NCBI RefSeq assembly: GCF_052050035.1
Contig: NZ_CP189882.1
Location: 2,666,001-2,730,000, forward strand
Direction: 5' to 3'
Length of the DNA: 64,000 bases
From: Symbiopectobacterium purcellii_A
GTDB taxonomy: Bacteria; Pseudomonadota; Gammaproteobacteria; Enterobacterales; Enterobacteriaceae
Shown here: positions 35,982 to 44,348 of the stretch, piece after piece
Layout of the letters: each line of letters opens with the position of its first letter
How positions within the stretch are numbered: position 1 is the first letter of the stretch
The notes under the pieces: generated by a model
The model's database searches: none
What the model saw: only the letters and a program-made list of their open reading frames with translations
What the model was told of the DNA's origin: nothing
Made by a program: the position numbers and the translations under genes

Positions 35982-36165
35982 TAACAAGGGCTCAATGATT
36001 GCCCATGCTTCATCAGAAAGATCGTAGCGAGCCATAATCCAAAGTGTCTTAGAAACAGATGTATACTATAGCTCAAGCAATTAAGGGACACAGCCTAACG
36101 TGACTGTCAGATGTTCATAAATGGTAAGTGTAGTGGTATTAGGAACGACTATTCAGCCTATTTTA

Positions 36166-36354
36166 GGCTTTGTTGAATAATTTAACCGTTTGATTTACAT
36201 CTTCTTTAGTTAGAATGCATGTACAGAGAATGTATTTTGTTAGAACGACAAATCAAATAGTTAGCACAATAAAAAGCATTCCGAGAGGAAAAATTAGTCG
36301 TTGAAATTTTATAATGCTTATATAAATCAGTATCTTAAATTATTCAACAAAGCC
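36166..36354 (+). mobile_element. Miniature element, A type
   Basis: 189 bp flanked by the perfect 9-bp duplication CCTATTTTA (36157-36165, 36355-36363), in AT-rich sequence upstream of the glycosyltransferase gene. Confidence 0.94.
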
Positions 36355-36504
36355 CCTATTTTAGCAGAAAAAGCTTGTAATTCTGGGTGCTTGTAAAATA
36401 TTATGCGATGTAAAAGGTATGAATTTTAGTAATGCAGCCGTTGATTTTTCAGTAATTTTGTAGTATATAATAAACCTATTCGACAATGCTTTCAAAGAGA
36501 AACA

Positions 36505-36693
36505 GGCTTTGTTGAATAATTTAACATGCTGATTTACATAATTATTATAACACTTCAACAACTAAGTTTTCCAGCCGTAATGCTTTTTATTGTGCTAACT
36601 ACTTGATTTGTCGTTCTAACAAAATACAGTCTCTGTACATGCATTCTACCTAAAGAAGATGTAAATCAAACGGTTAAATTATTCAACAAAGCC
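36505..36693 (-). mobile_element. Miniature element, B type
   Basis: 189 bp in reverse orientation, flanked by the perfect 9-bp duplication AGAGAAACA. The 150 bases between this and the A-type copy at 36166, and the 55 bases after it, are AT-rich and show no convincing gene. Confidence 0.94.
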
Positions 36694-36748
36694 AGAGAAA
36701 CAGAACAAAAACCAATAATATTCAGTTTCATTGGGGAATATTTGAAAA

Positions 36749-37860
36749 ATGAATTTTTATTTGGAGTTAAGGCAATTAAATAGGCAAAGAAACATTAAAA
36801 CAAAAGAATTAAAGAAAAAACTGAATTTTTTTTTCTTAAGCTTATTCTATCGAAAAAAAATAAATTTAGTAAAAATGATTACAGAACTATATGTATATTT
36901 ATGCACTCTCAGGCCATTGGGGATGCTATTGTAACATCAGGTATAATTAAAGCGCTTAGAGATACTGATTTTAAGGTTTATGTGATAATACCTCCCAAGA
37001 TATCATTCTTGTTCACAGACATGATAAAAACTGATGGTTTTTTTATATATCAAAAAGATACTTTCAATAAAACCAGAATGTTATTGAATTTTAACATTGA
37101 TCTTGTTATTGACCTTTCTGATTTCGATACATTTTCTTATTACAGACTTAAAACACTATCATATATAAAACCAAAGCACGCAATCAGTTTTAATCAACCT
37201 CAAAATACGATTTTTGACACAAATATTATCACACATAAGTCTGAGCACATTACCACAAGAATGATAAGCATCATCAAACTGTTTTCTATTGATAGCAAGT
37301 GCCAACCTTACCTCACATTCAATGAAAATTGTGTTTATGATGCATATATTTTCTCTCAGCAAATCAAGCTAAAAAACGAAAAAATAATTATATTCAATCC
37401 ATTTGCATCCCAAAAAAATCGTAACTTATCTACTAATCAGATTAATTTAATCCTAACTTACCTAAATACACTGGTAGGATATAGAACTATTGTTTTTAAT
37501 TTGGGTAACGAAATAGACAATCGTTTGATGAGGCGTATTGAGATTAATCCTTTCGAGGATGCAGAGCGCTCATTCGCTCTTGTTCAATATGCAGACATTA
37601 TAATTACAGTAGATACTGCTGTTGTTCACCTTGCTAGTGCGCTAAATAAGCGGCAATTCTGCATTTATAATAATCGTATGTTTAATTCTGTTTTTGAGAA
37701 TAATATAGTGTGGGGGCCTAATAGTAACAAAGCCACTCAATTGACAACAACTCAGTTTTTAAAAACCGAGATAGGGGACGATATGACATCATTTGACACT
37801 TCAATTCTAATAGAGTCATTGAGAGAAGAGTTTGATAAAACACAAGAATTTAGATCGTGA
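36749..37860 (+). pseudogene. Glycosyltransferase family 9 (heptosyltransferase-like), frameshifted at a T9 run
   Basis: The long frame from 36901 encodes 319 residues of a GT9 fold: SQAIGDAIVTSGIIKALRD (nucleotide-sugar loop of ADP-heptose LPS transferases), IIIFNPFASQKNRNLS in the middle and ADIIITVDTAVVHLASALNK near the end. The natural N-terminus lies in another frame from ATG 36749 (MNFYLELRQLNRQRNIKTKELKKKLNFFF). The frames meet at nine T's (36826-36834); one added T would join them into about 370 residues. Base composition is far more AT-rich than the housekeeping genes, a sign of transfer. Likely LPS or surface-glycan work; acceptor unknown. IS256 follows closely. Confidence 0.75.
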
Positions 37861-38159
37861 CTCAGATTGTCTGGTAATAGGAGAGTGTAAAAAGATCTGT
37901 GTAAATGGCATTTTGAGGAAAACCTTCAGAGGACAAAAAATGCCTATCAGCAACGAACTTATTGACCAACTGCTTCAGGATTGCCACTCCCCTCAGGAGC
38001 TTCTGGGTGAATCAGGCCTACTCAAGGAGCTGACTAAAAGACTGGCGGAACGGGTTCTTCAAGCTGAGATGGAGATACACCTTGGGTATGCTAAGCATGA
38101 CCCGGCTGGTAATAATTCAGGCAACTCCCGCAATGGCAAGACATCCAAGAGCGTACGTA

Positions 38160-39196
38160 AAACTAGTTGCTGAATAGAGACTTGCATTTTTTGTCAGGCT
38201 ATTGAGAATAAAAAGAGGTTTAACTTAGAGAATAAAGGTTTGAAATGATCAACAAAGAGCGGTTGTTACGAGATAATCGTTTATGTAAAGCAATCATTGG
38301 ATTATCAGTCGAAGAATTGAAAAATTTAGCCGCTGAATTTTCAGCTTGTTATTTGATTTATCGGAAAAAGAATCGAAAAGATCACGAGCGGCAGATGGGT
38401 GCAGGGCAGAAAGGATTTATCCCAACCCCATTAGATAAACTGCTTTTTATTTTATTGTATTTAAAATGTTATCCGACCTATGATTTGCAAGGACTTCTTT
38501 TTGGTTTAGATAGAACACGGGTATGTCGCTGGGTAAAAATATTATTGCCGGTTTTAGAGATGACCTTGGGGCGAGAATGTGTTTTGCCCGCTCGTCAAAT
38601 TCGCTCTGCTGAGGAATTTTTTCGCGCCTTTCCTGGAGTTAAAGACGTCTTTATTGATGGGACAGAGCGACCTGTCCAAAAGCCTAAGAATCTGCGTCGG
38701 CGAAAAAAAATGTATTCGGGAAAGAAAAGACAGACCACTCGAAAAGGGCTTATTATGACTGACGAAACAAGGCAAATTGGATTTATCCCCATGAGCAAAA
38801 ATGGGCGCGGTCACGATAAACGCTTACTCGATAAAGTCGATATAATTCGCCATATTCCTCCTGAGGTAACCATCTGGGCAGATACCGGTTTTCAAGGTAT
38901 AGATAAACAGCATCCTAATACACAAATCCCAAAAAAAGGAACTCGAAAAAGACCTTTATCGCCTGAACAAAAACAAGAAAATAAAATAATCTCGGGCATC
39001 CGTATTACAGTTGAACACGCCATCGCGGGTATCAAGCGCCTCGGTTGCATGACCCAAATTTTACGGAATCGTAGACCCTTTATTGATGATACCTTCTTAC
39101 TCCTTAGCGCCGGTCTTTGGAATTTCCATCTCAGAACAGCGTAAAATTTACTTCAATCACCGAAACACCCTTATTTCACTATTAAGCAACACGCTT
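38160..39196 (+). mobile_element. IS5a copy 4 (1037 bp), reference insertion
   Basis: Inserted in the IS256 transposase gene with a 3-bp duplication GTA (38157-38159, 39197-39199). The uninterrupted target is present in the complete IS256 copy near 49,835, so the element ends are fixed to the base. Confidence 0.97.
38245..39144 (+). CDS. IS5a transposase (intact, copy 4)
   Basis: 299 residues, same domains as copy 1. One difference (SKNGRGHDKR in place of SKNGRRHDKR). Otherwise the standard form with VEHAIAGIKR; probably active. Confidence 0.92.
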   Translation: MINKERLLRDNRLCKAIIGLSVEELKNLAAEFSACYLIYRKKNRKDHERQMGAGQKGFIPTPLDKLLFILLYLKCYPTYDLQGLLFGLDRTRVCRWVKILLPVLEMTLGRECVLPARQIRSAEEFFRAFPGVKDVFIDGTERPVQKPKNLRRRKKMYSGKKRQTTRKGLIMTDETRQIGFIPMSKNGRGHDKRLLDKVDIIRHIPPEVTIWADTGFQGIDKQHPNTQIPKKGTRKRPLSPEQKQENKIISGIRITVEHAIAGIKRLGCMTQILRNRRPFIDDTFLLLSAGLWNFHLRTA

Positions 39197-39990
39197 GTAG
39201 CCAAAATGGGGCGCTCGAGCTCGATATTCCGCGCGACCGCAACAGTACCTTCGAGCCGACACTGATCGGTAAGCACGAAAAGCAGCTTAACGGCTTCGAT
39301 GACCGCATTATTTCTCTCTATTCCAGAGGGCTATCAACCCGTGATATTCAGGCTCACTTTAAAGAAGTCTACGGGGTCGATGTTTCCGCTGGCTTCATTT
39401 CTCAAGTGACCAATGCCGTGATGGATTACGTTAAGCGCTGGCAGCAACGGCCGCTGGATGCGTTTTATCCCATTGTTTACCTTGACTGTATTGTGGTCAA
39501 AAGCCAGGACGGCGGAGCCGTGACCAACAAGTCTGTTTACTTGGCTCTAGGCATCAACGGCCAGGGCGAAAAAGAGCTGCTGGGGCTATGGATAGCCAAA
39601 ACCGAGGGGGCCAAGCCCCATTCCCAGTCGAAACGCAACAAAACGGTAGGGCATTATGCCGCCTGTAAGTGCGTTAAAAATACCTCATTTGGAGAACGAT
39701 AACCCAGCGATTTTCGGCCTCGCGTATTGAGCAGGTGTTCGAGTGCTGCAACCTTGCGATGGGTGACATAATTGAAGTCCGTTCCCTTCGGGTAAAAACG
39801 CCGTATCAGGCCGTTGGTATGCTCATTCAACCCGCGTTCCCAGGAATGATATGGCCGGGCAAAGTAGACCGGTGCCCCCGTGACTTTTGTAATTTCCCCG
39901 TGCTGGGAAAATTCAGAACCGTTGTCAGCAGTCAGGGTTTTAAACTCGCAGAAGGTATTGGCAACGATGTCCCTGAAGGCCGCTACCATT

Positions 39991-41027
39991 AAGCGTGTTG
40001 CTTAATAGTGAAATAAGGGTGTTTCGGTGATTGAAGTAAATTTTACGCTGTTCTGAGATGGAAATTCCAAAGACCGGCGCTAAGGAGTAAGAAGGTATCA
40101 TCAATAAAGGGTCTACGATTCCGTAAAATTTGGGTCATGCAACCGAGGCGCTTGATACCCGCGATGGCGTGTTCAACTGTAATGCGGATGCCCGAGATTA
40201 TTTTATTTTCTTGTTTTTGTTCAGGCGATAAAGGTCTTTTTCGAGTTCCTTTTTTTGGGATTTGTGTATTAGGATGCTGTTTATCTATACCTTGAAAACC
40301 GGTATCTGCCCAGATGGTTACCTCAGGAGGAATATGGCGAATTATATCGACTTTATCGAGTAAGCGTTTATCGTGACGGCGCCCATTTTTGCTCATGGGG
40401 ATAAATCCAATTTGCCTTGTTTCGTCAGTCATAATAAGCCCTTTTCGAGTGGTCTGTCTTTTCTTTCCCGAATACATTTTTTTTCGCCGACGCAGATTCT
40501 TAGGCTTTTGGACAGGTCGCTCTGTCCCATCAATAAAGACGTCTTTAACTCCAGGAAAGGCGCGAAAAAATTCCTCAGCAGAGCGAATTTGACGAGCGGG
40601 CAAAACACATTCTCGCCCCAAGGTCATCTCTAAAACCGGCAATAATATTTTTACCCAGCGACATACCCGTGTTCTATCTAAACCAAAAAGAAGTCCTTGA
40701 AAATCATAGGTCGGATAACATTTTAAATACAATAAAATAAAAAGCAGTTTATCTAATGGGGTTGGGATAAATCCTTTCTGCCCTGCACCCATCTGCCGCT
40801 CGTGATCTTTTCGATTCCTTTTCCGATAAATCAAATCACAAGCTGAAAATTCAGCGGCTAAATTTTTCAATTCTTCGACTGATAATCCAATGATTGCTTT
40901 ACATAAACGATTATCTCGTAACAACCGCTCTTTGTTGATCATTTCAAACCTTTATTCTCTAAGTTAAACCTCTTTTTATTCTCAATAGCCTGACAAAAAA
41001 TGCAAGTCTCTATTCAGCAACTAGTTT
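39991..41027 (-). mobile_element. IS5a copy 5 (1037 bp)
   Basis: Inside IS30 copy 2. The flanking triplets are ATT (left) and ACT (right), while the empty site in IS30 copy 1 has ACT. So the duplication has one changed base on the left. Confidence 0.92.
40043..40942 (-). CDS. IS5a transposase (intact, copy 5)
   Basis: 299 residues. Shares SACDLIYRKRNRK with copy 3 and has its own change TYDFQGLLFGL (TYDLQG elsewhere). The catalytic residues are unchanged. Confidence 0.9.
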   Translation of the reverse strand: MINKERLLRDNRLCKAIIGLSVEELKNLAAEFSACDLIYRKRNRKDHERQMGAGQKGFIPTPLDKLLFILLYLKCYPTYDFQGLLFGLDRTRVCRWVKILLPVLEMTLGRECVLPARQIRSAEEFFRAFPGVKDVFIDGTERPVQKPKNLRRRKKMYSGKKRQTTRKGLIMTDETRQIGFIPMSKNGRRHDKRLLDKVDIIRHIPPEVTIWADTGFQGIDKQHPNTQIPKKGTRKRPLSPEQKQENKIISGIRITVEHAIAGIKRLGCMTQILRNRRPFIDDTFLLLSAGLWNFHLRTA

Positions 41028-41878
41028 ACTGTCTCTGCTCGCTTGTTGGGCAGTTTGCGAATGATGACCAGCTTGACGGCTTTATCGACTACCGTCAGCA
41101 GGAATGATTTCTGATCTTTGCCAAAGATGGTGTCAATCTCGAAATGCCCGGGTTCCTGCTTGAGGTCAGCAACGGCCGGCCGCTGCTCAATGCCAACACG
41201 GTTGGGAATAGGACCGCGTTTGTTCTCATCGGTCTGATAGTTATACCGTTTACCCCGATGAGGGAGCTGCTGATACAGCTCACCGCCGGCCCGGCGCTCC
41301 TGCTGGATATAGCGATAGAGCGAGTTCTTGCTGACGGACAGGCCAAATTCCAGGACCAGGCGCCCACTGATGACCTCAGGTGAGGTGTGGGTAGACAGCG
41401 CCGTTCTGATAAAGTCCTGAATGTGCGGTTCAAGCTGGTTAATCACGCTGTCCGGCCGAGTTTTCTGCCGCCGCCCTCTGGCCAACGTTTCGGCCCTTCT
41501 GCAGGAATAGACCCCGTTGAAAGCGGCGTCGGTATTGCGTCTGAGTTCCCTGCTGATGGTAGAACGAGGAAGCTCCAGTTCCCGGGCGATGGTGGCCTGG
41601 TTAACCCCATCACCACGCCGTTTTTCGATGTAGAACCGCTCTTTGTGAGTCAGATGTTTTCCCTGCATGCAACGGGATCTCCAGTAGGGCCAGAACGGTG
41701 ATTTTATCCGGGTCTGGCCAGTGGGTCACTTTGTTGCATTTCGACTGGGAATGGGGCGCTAAATGGACCCTACCAATCAGAGACTGGAAACCGGCTATGA
41801 GCCAATTCATGTTGATGTATGGAGATCGGATTTCCGGTTAAGCGATGGAGCCATTTACACGAAATTCTTTACAGACTC

Positions 41879-42023
41879 TAATTTGGAGGCTTTGCGTATG
41901 ACATCAATCAACACGTGCATTTCACGTGCATATTTTTGTCTGTGTTGTGTCCGGTCTGTGTCAGGTCGCTGTCTTTAACTTGTTATTTTTAAAGGCTTTG
42001 TCCTATCACAGTCCTATCAAATG
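41879..42023. other. Intergenic DNA between IS256 and ssrA
   Basis: 145 bases with no convincing gene. It contains a short palindrome (CACGTGCATTTCACGTG) and a T-rich stretch. It lies just 3' of ssrA, a common integration point for genomic islands, but I see no copy of the ssrA 3' end as a second attachment site. Confidence 0.4.
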
Positions 42024-42386
42024 TGGTGGAGCTGGCGGGAGTTGAACCCGCGTCCGAAATTACTACACCGTCGGCACTACATGCTTAGTCTAGTCTTTAC
42101 ATTCGCCGGTTAGCTGCGAACAGACACGCCACTAACAAACTAGCCTGATTGGATTTAACGCATCAACCCCAGGCAGGGCATCCACGCGATCTCTTTTGGG
42201 TTTGACCTCTCTTGATCCCCGTCCTAAGAGCGGAGGCTAGGGAGAGAGGGCTCAGAGCAGGTTATTAAGCTGCTAAAGCGTAGTTTTCGTCGTTTGCGAC
42301 TATTTTTTTGCGGCTTTTTACGAGGCAAACCGCCCCTCGGCATGCTCCTAAGGCTACACAATCCCGTCGAATCCAGAATCAGCCCC
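42024..42386 (-). ncRNA. ssrA: Transfer-messenger RNA (tmRNA)
   Basis: 363 nt, the E. coli length, running from GGGGCTGATTCTGGATTCGA (5', at 42386) to the CCA end ...CCAGCTCCACCA (3', at 42024). The tag reading frame encodes ANDENYALAA followed by two stop codons (about 42263-42300 on the minus strand). The acceptor and T arm with GTTGAACCCGC are clear. It rescues stalled ribosomes with SmpB, encoded just upstream, and tags the product for ClpXP. A TATACT box about 16 bases before the 5' end may be the -10 element. Confidence 0.98.
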
Positions 42387-42431
42387 AAGTACTTCAGTAG
42401 TATAACAGAACCGTGACGCCCCAATCCACTG

Positions 42432-42914
42432 TTAGCGGTTGGCGTTTTTCATGATGCGTGCTTTGTCTGTTTGCCACTCGCGCTCTTTGATATCAGAACG
42501 TTTGTCGTGCTCTTTCTTACCTTTGGCAACGCCAATCTTTATTTTTGACCAGGCATTCTTCCAGTACAGCGAAAGCGCGACCACCGTGTAACCTTCACGA
42601 TTAACCAGTCCGTAGAGTGAATCTAGCTCGCGCTTGTTCAGCAACAGTTTACGGGTGCGTGTAGGGTCACAAACCACGTGGCTTGATGAGGCCAGTAATG
42701 GCTGAAAGGTTGCACCAAACAGAAAAGCCTCACCACTGTGCAACAGTACATAGCTGTCGCTGATGTTGGCCTTACCTGCGCGTAGCGATTTAACTTCCCA
42801 TCCTTGCAACGCCAATCCCGCTTCGAACTTTTCTTCAATGAAGTATTCGTGGCGAGCACGCTTGTTTTGCGCAATGGTGGCGGAGCCGGGTTTATAAGCT
42901 TTTTTCTTTGTCAT
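42432..42914 (-). CDS. smpB: SsrA-binding protein SmpB
   Basis: 160-residue beta-barrel protein that brings tmRNA to stalled ribosomes. Conserved parts are NKRARHEYFIEEKFEAGLALQGWEVKSLRAGKANISDSYV and the C-terminal KGKKEHDKRSDIKEREWQTDKARIM tail that enters the empty mRNA channel. Located directly upstream of ssrA on the same strand, as in E. coli. Confidence 0.97.
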   Translation of the reverse strand: MTKKKAYKPGSATIAQNKRARHEYFIEEKFEAGLALQGWEVKSLRAGKANISDSYVLLHSGEAFLFGATFQPLLASSSHVVCDPTRTRKLLLNKRELDSLYGLVNREGYTVVALSLYWKNAWSKIKIGVAKGKKEHDKRSDIKEREWQTDKARIMKNANR

Positions 42915-43069
42915 AGTGTCGTCATTATACCGGATGTTAAGGGGAAAGACATCACTGCCGCATCAGTGAACGTACGTTAAGGAAGGGATGCGATCGTCGC
43001 CTCAGAATTTTTACCATCCGGGTCATCGGTGCTATTATTCCGCGCGTTTGAAGTTATACGGAAAAAACC

Positions 43070-43504
43070 ATGCCCAAGATTAGTCGCTCTGCACTGGTGC
43101 CCTACAGCGCGCAACAAATGTACCAGTTAGTGAATGATGTCGCCTCCTATTCCCAGTTTTTGCCGGGTTGTACCGGGAGCCGCGTTATTGCTGCAAGCGC
43201 TGAAGAGATGACGGCCGCCGTCGATGTCTCTAAAGCTGGGATCAGCAAAACCTTTACCACGCGCAATACACTCACTGACAGTCAATGCATCAGTATGCAG
43301 TTGGTTGATGGTCCGTTCCGTCAACTGAGTGGCGATTGGCGCTTTATTCCTTTAAGTGCCGATGCTTGCAAGGTGGAACTGCATCTTGATTTCGAGTTCA
43401 CCAATGCGTTGATCGAATTGGCCTTTGGCAAGGTGTTTAAAGAACTGGCAAGCAATATGGTGCAGGCCTTCACCCTGCGCGCCAAAGAGGTATACCGTGC
43501 CTGA
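43070..43504 (+). CDS. ratA: RatA, START-domain toxin/ubiquinone-binding family
   Basis: 144-residue START/polyketide-cyclase fold protein. In E. coli RatA is reported to block 70S assembly; mitochondrial and other bacterial relatives (Coq10) bind ubiquinone. Sequence: MPKISRSALVPYSAQQMYQLVNDVASYSQFLPGC with the C-terminal LDFEFTNALIELAFGKVFKELASNMVQAF helix. Divergent from smpB and overlapping ratB by eight bases, the usual order. Confidence 0.93.
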   Translation: MPKISRSALVPYSAQQMYQLVNDVASYSQFLPGCTGSRVIAASAEEMTAAVDVSKAGISKTFTTRNTLTDSQCISMQLVDGPFRQLSGDWRFIPLSADACKVELHLDFEFTNALIELAFGKVFKELASNMVQAFTLRAKEVYRA

Positions 43505-43781
43505 AATCCGTGTCGATGTGGTATATGCACTGCCAGAACGGCAATATGTGCGGTCCGTGACGGTGGAAGAGGGCGCAACGGTGGAGCAGGCTATCATCGC
43601 CTCAGGGTTGCTGACATTGCGTACCGATATCGATTTACAGGTCAACAAAGTCGGGATCTTCAGTCGGGCGGCCCGTTTGACGGACGCAGTAACTGAGGGC
43701 GATCGTATAGAAATCTATCGCCCGTTGATTGCCGATCCTAAAGAATTACGCCGCCAGCGTGCGGAGCGTTCCAAAAAATAA
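43497..43781 (+). CDS. ratB: RnfH/RatB ubiquitin-like fold protein
   Basis: 94-residue RnfH family protein from the GTG at 43497 (MPEIRVDVVYALPERQY). It has a beta-grasp fold with IYRPLIADPKELRRQRAE at the end. The longer frame from 43425 lies within ratA in another frame and is not needed. Function is unknown beyond pairing with RatA. Confidence 0.92.
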   Translation: MPEIRVDVVYALPERQYVRSVTVEEGATVEQAIIASGLLTLRTDIDLQVNKVGIFSRAARLTDAVTEGDRIEIYRPLIADPKELRRQRAERSKK

Positions 43782-43801
43782 GGCACATTCTGTGCCTTAT
43801 T
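43777..43801. terminator. Bidirectional terminator between ratB and bamE
   Basis: AATAAGGCACA, loop TTC, TGTGCCTTATT: a perfect 11-bp stem between convergent genes, with A's before and T's within and after it. Confidence 0.85.
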
Positions 43802-43828
43802 ATGCGTGCATTGATCACCACACCACTG

Positions 43829-44164
43829 TCAATTCAGCGTCGGTTGATTTTTCACGTTGGTCAAAATGCCATCCTGGCTGAAGGTCAGCGTCAGCGTTTG
43901 CTGTTTTACCGCCTCATGCCCAGGTTGCTGAAGGAAAACGTAGAACCAGGTGTCACTGCCAAAGGGGTCTTGCATCATCGGCGTACCCAATGTGTAGGCA
44001 ACCTGTTGCTTGGTCATACCGGTATGGATTTTTGCCACATCAGCCGGTGCCAGATAGTTCCCTTGATTGATATCTGGACTATAAACCAGTCTTTCCAGCG
44101 TAGAACAACCGGCGGTCAGCATAACAACCATCGCGGCGATGACGGTCAGCGTTTTACAGCGCAT
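43829..44164 (-). CDS. bamE: Outer-membrane assembly lipoprotein BamE
   Basis: 111-residue lipoprotein of the BAM complex that inserts beta-barrel proteins. The start at 44164 (MRCKTLTVIAAMVVMLTAGCSTLERLVY) gives a signal peptide with lipobox LTAGC. The SmpA/OmlA fold follows: DINQGNYLAPADVAKIHTGMTKQQVAYTLGTPMMQDPFGSDTWFYVF. A longer frame to 44260 would place 32 residues before the signal peptide and is not used. Confidence 0.96.
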   Translation of the reverse strand: MRCKTLTVIAAMVVMLTAGCSTLERLVYSPDINQGNYLAPADVAKIHTGMTKQQVAYTLGTPMMQDPFGSDTWFYVFLQQPGHEAVKQQTLTLTFSQDGILTNVKNQPTLN

Positions 44165-44348
44165 AGTAAATACATTCCTTAAGGGCATAGGTTGCCGATG
44201 ATAATAGACCTTGCCTGTCTTGAAAACCGGCAAGGCGCTTGTATGACCACCGGAATGCAAAAAAGTTGATTATTTTTGCCTGAACGCCAACGGTTACAGC
44301 GGTAAAACGTACTTAATTAGTCATGGTTCGCGATGTCTGCTGCGGTTT

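Larger units (their letters stand above)
31444..36098 (-). mobile_element. IS5b, one IS5-family element split into pieces by three nested insertions
   Basis: A second IS5-type element on the minus strand. Its pieces are 35982-36098 (terminus and MARYDLSDEAWAIIEPL), 35037-35094 (PTVLKSPQAGRPCAEHR), 32717-33099 (KIVNGMLWILCSGAPWRDLPERYGPWK to GQAHES) and 31444-31679 (LFALRLLDG to YRRRTVVEK). They join perfectly when IS630 (35095-35981), IS21 (33100-35036) and IS5a (31680-32716) are removed with one copy of each duplication. The C-terminal end is cut by an IS5a fragment. There is a frame change in an A-run near 32,850, which may be programmed or a mutation. Confidence 0.85.
39654..41668 (-). pseudogene. 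IS30 transposase split by IS5a
   Basis: MQGKHLTHKERFYIEKRRG start at 41668, broken after NKRAETV and resumed at AAFRDIVANTF down to HLQAA at 39654. Both halves match the intact 324-residue copy at 14619-15593. Confidence 0.92.
39615..41757 (-). mobile_element. IS30-family copy 2, interrupted by IS5a
   Basis: Same ends as copy 1 (GCCCCATTCCCAGTCG). Transposase pieces are 41021-41668 (N-terminal) and 39654-39989 (C-terminal). Removing IS5a (39991-41027) and one 3-bp duplication gives exactly 1103 bp and restores the frame ...ETVVAAFRDIV. Confidence 0.92.
37881..41878 (+). mobile_element. IS256 copy 2, broken by IS5a and IS30
   Basis: Termini GAGAGTGTAAAAAG at 37881 and, reversed, GAGTCTGTAAAG at 41878. 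Remaining IS256 pieces are 37881-38159, 39197-39614 and 41758-41878. They encode the N-terminus (MPISNELIDQLLQDCHSP), the middle (ELDIPRDRNSTFEPTLIGKHEKQ to LGLWIAKTEGAK) and the C-terminal end. The part between the second and third pieces is missing. No matching 8-9 base duplication is seen at the outer flanks. Confidence 0.88.

Noticed and set aside
36361..36561. A 66-residue minus-strand frame between two miniature elements
   Set aside because: Its end lies inside the B-type element and the AT-rich text has no family features.
41879..42023. A genomic-island attachment site next to ssrA
   Set aside because: No second copy of the ssrA 3' end and no integrase nearby; the adjacent mobile DNA is IS256.
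44060..44300. A longer BamE start at 44260
   Set aside because: It would place 32 residues before a clear lipoprotein signal peptide; the MRCKTLT start is standard.
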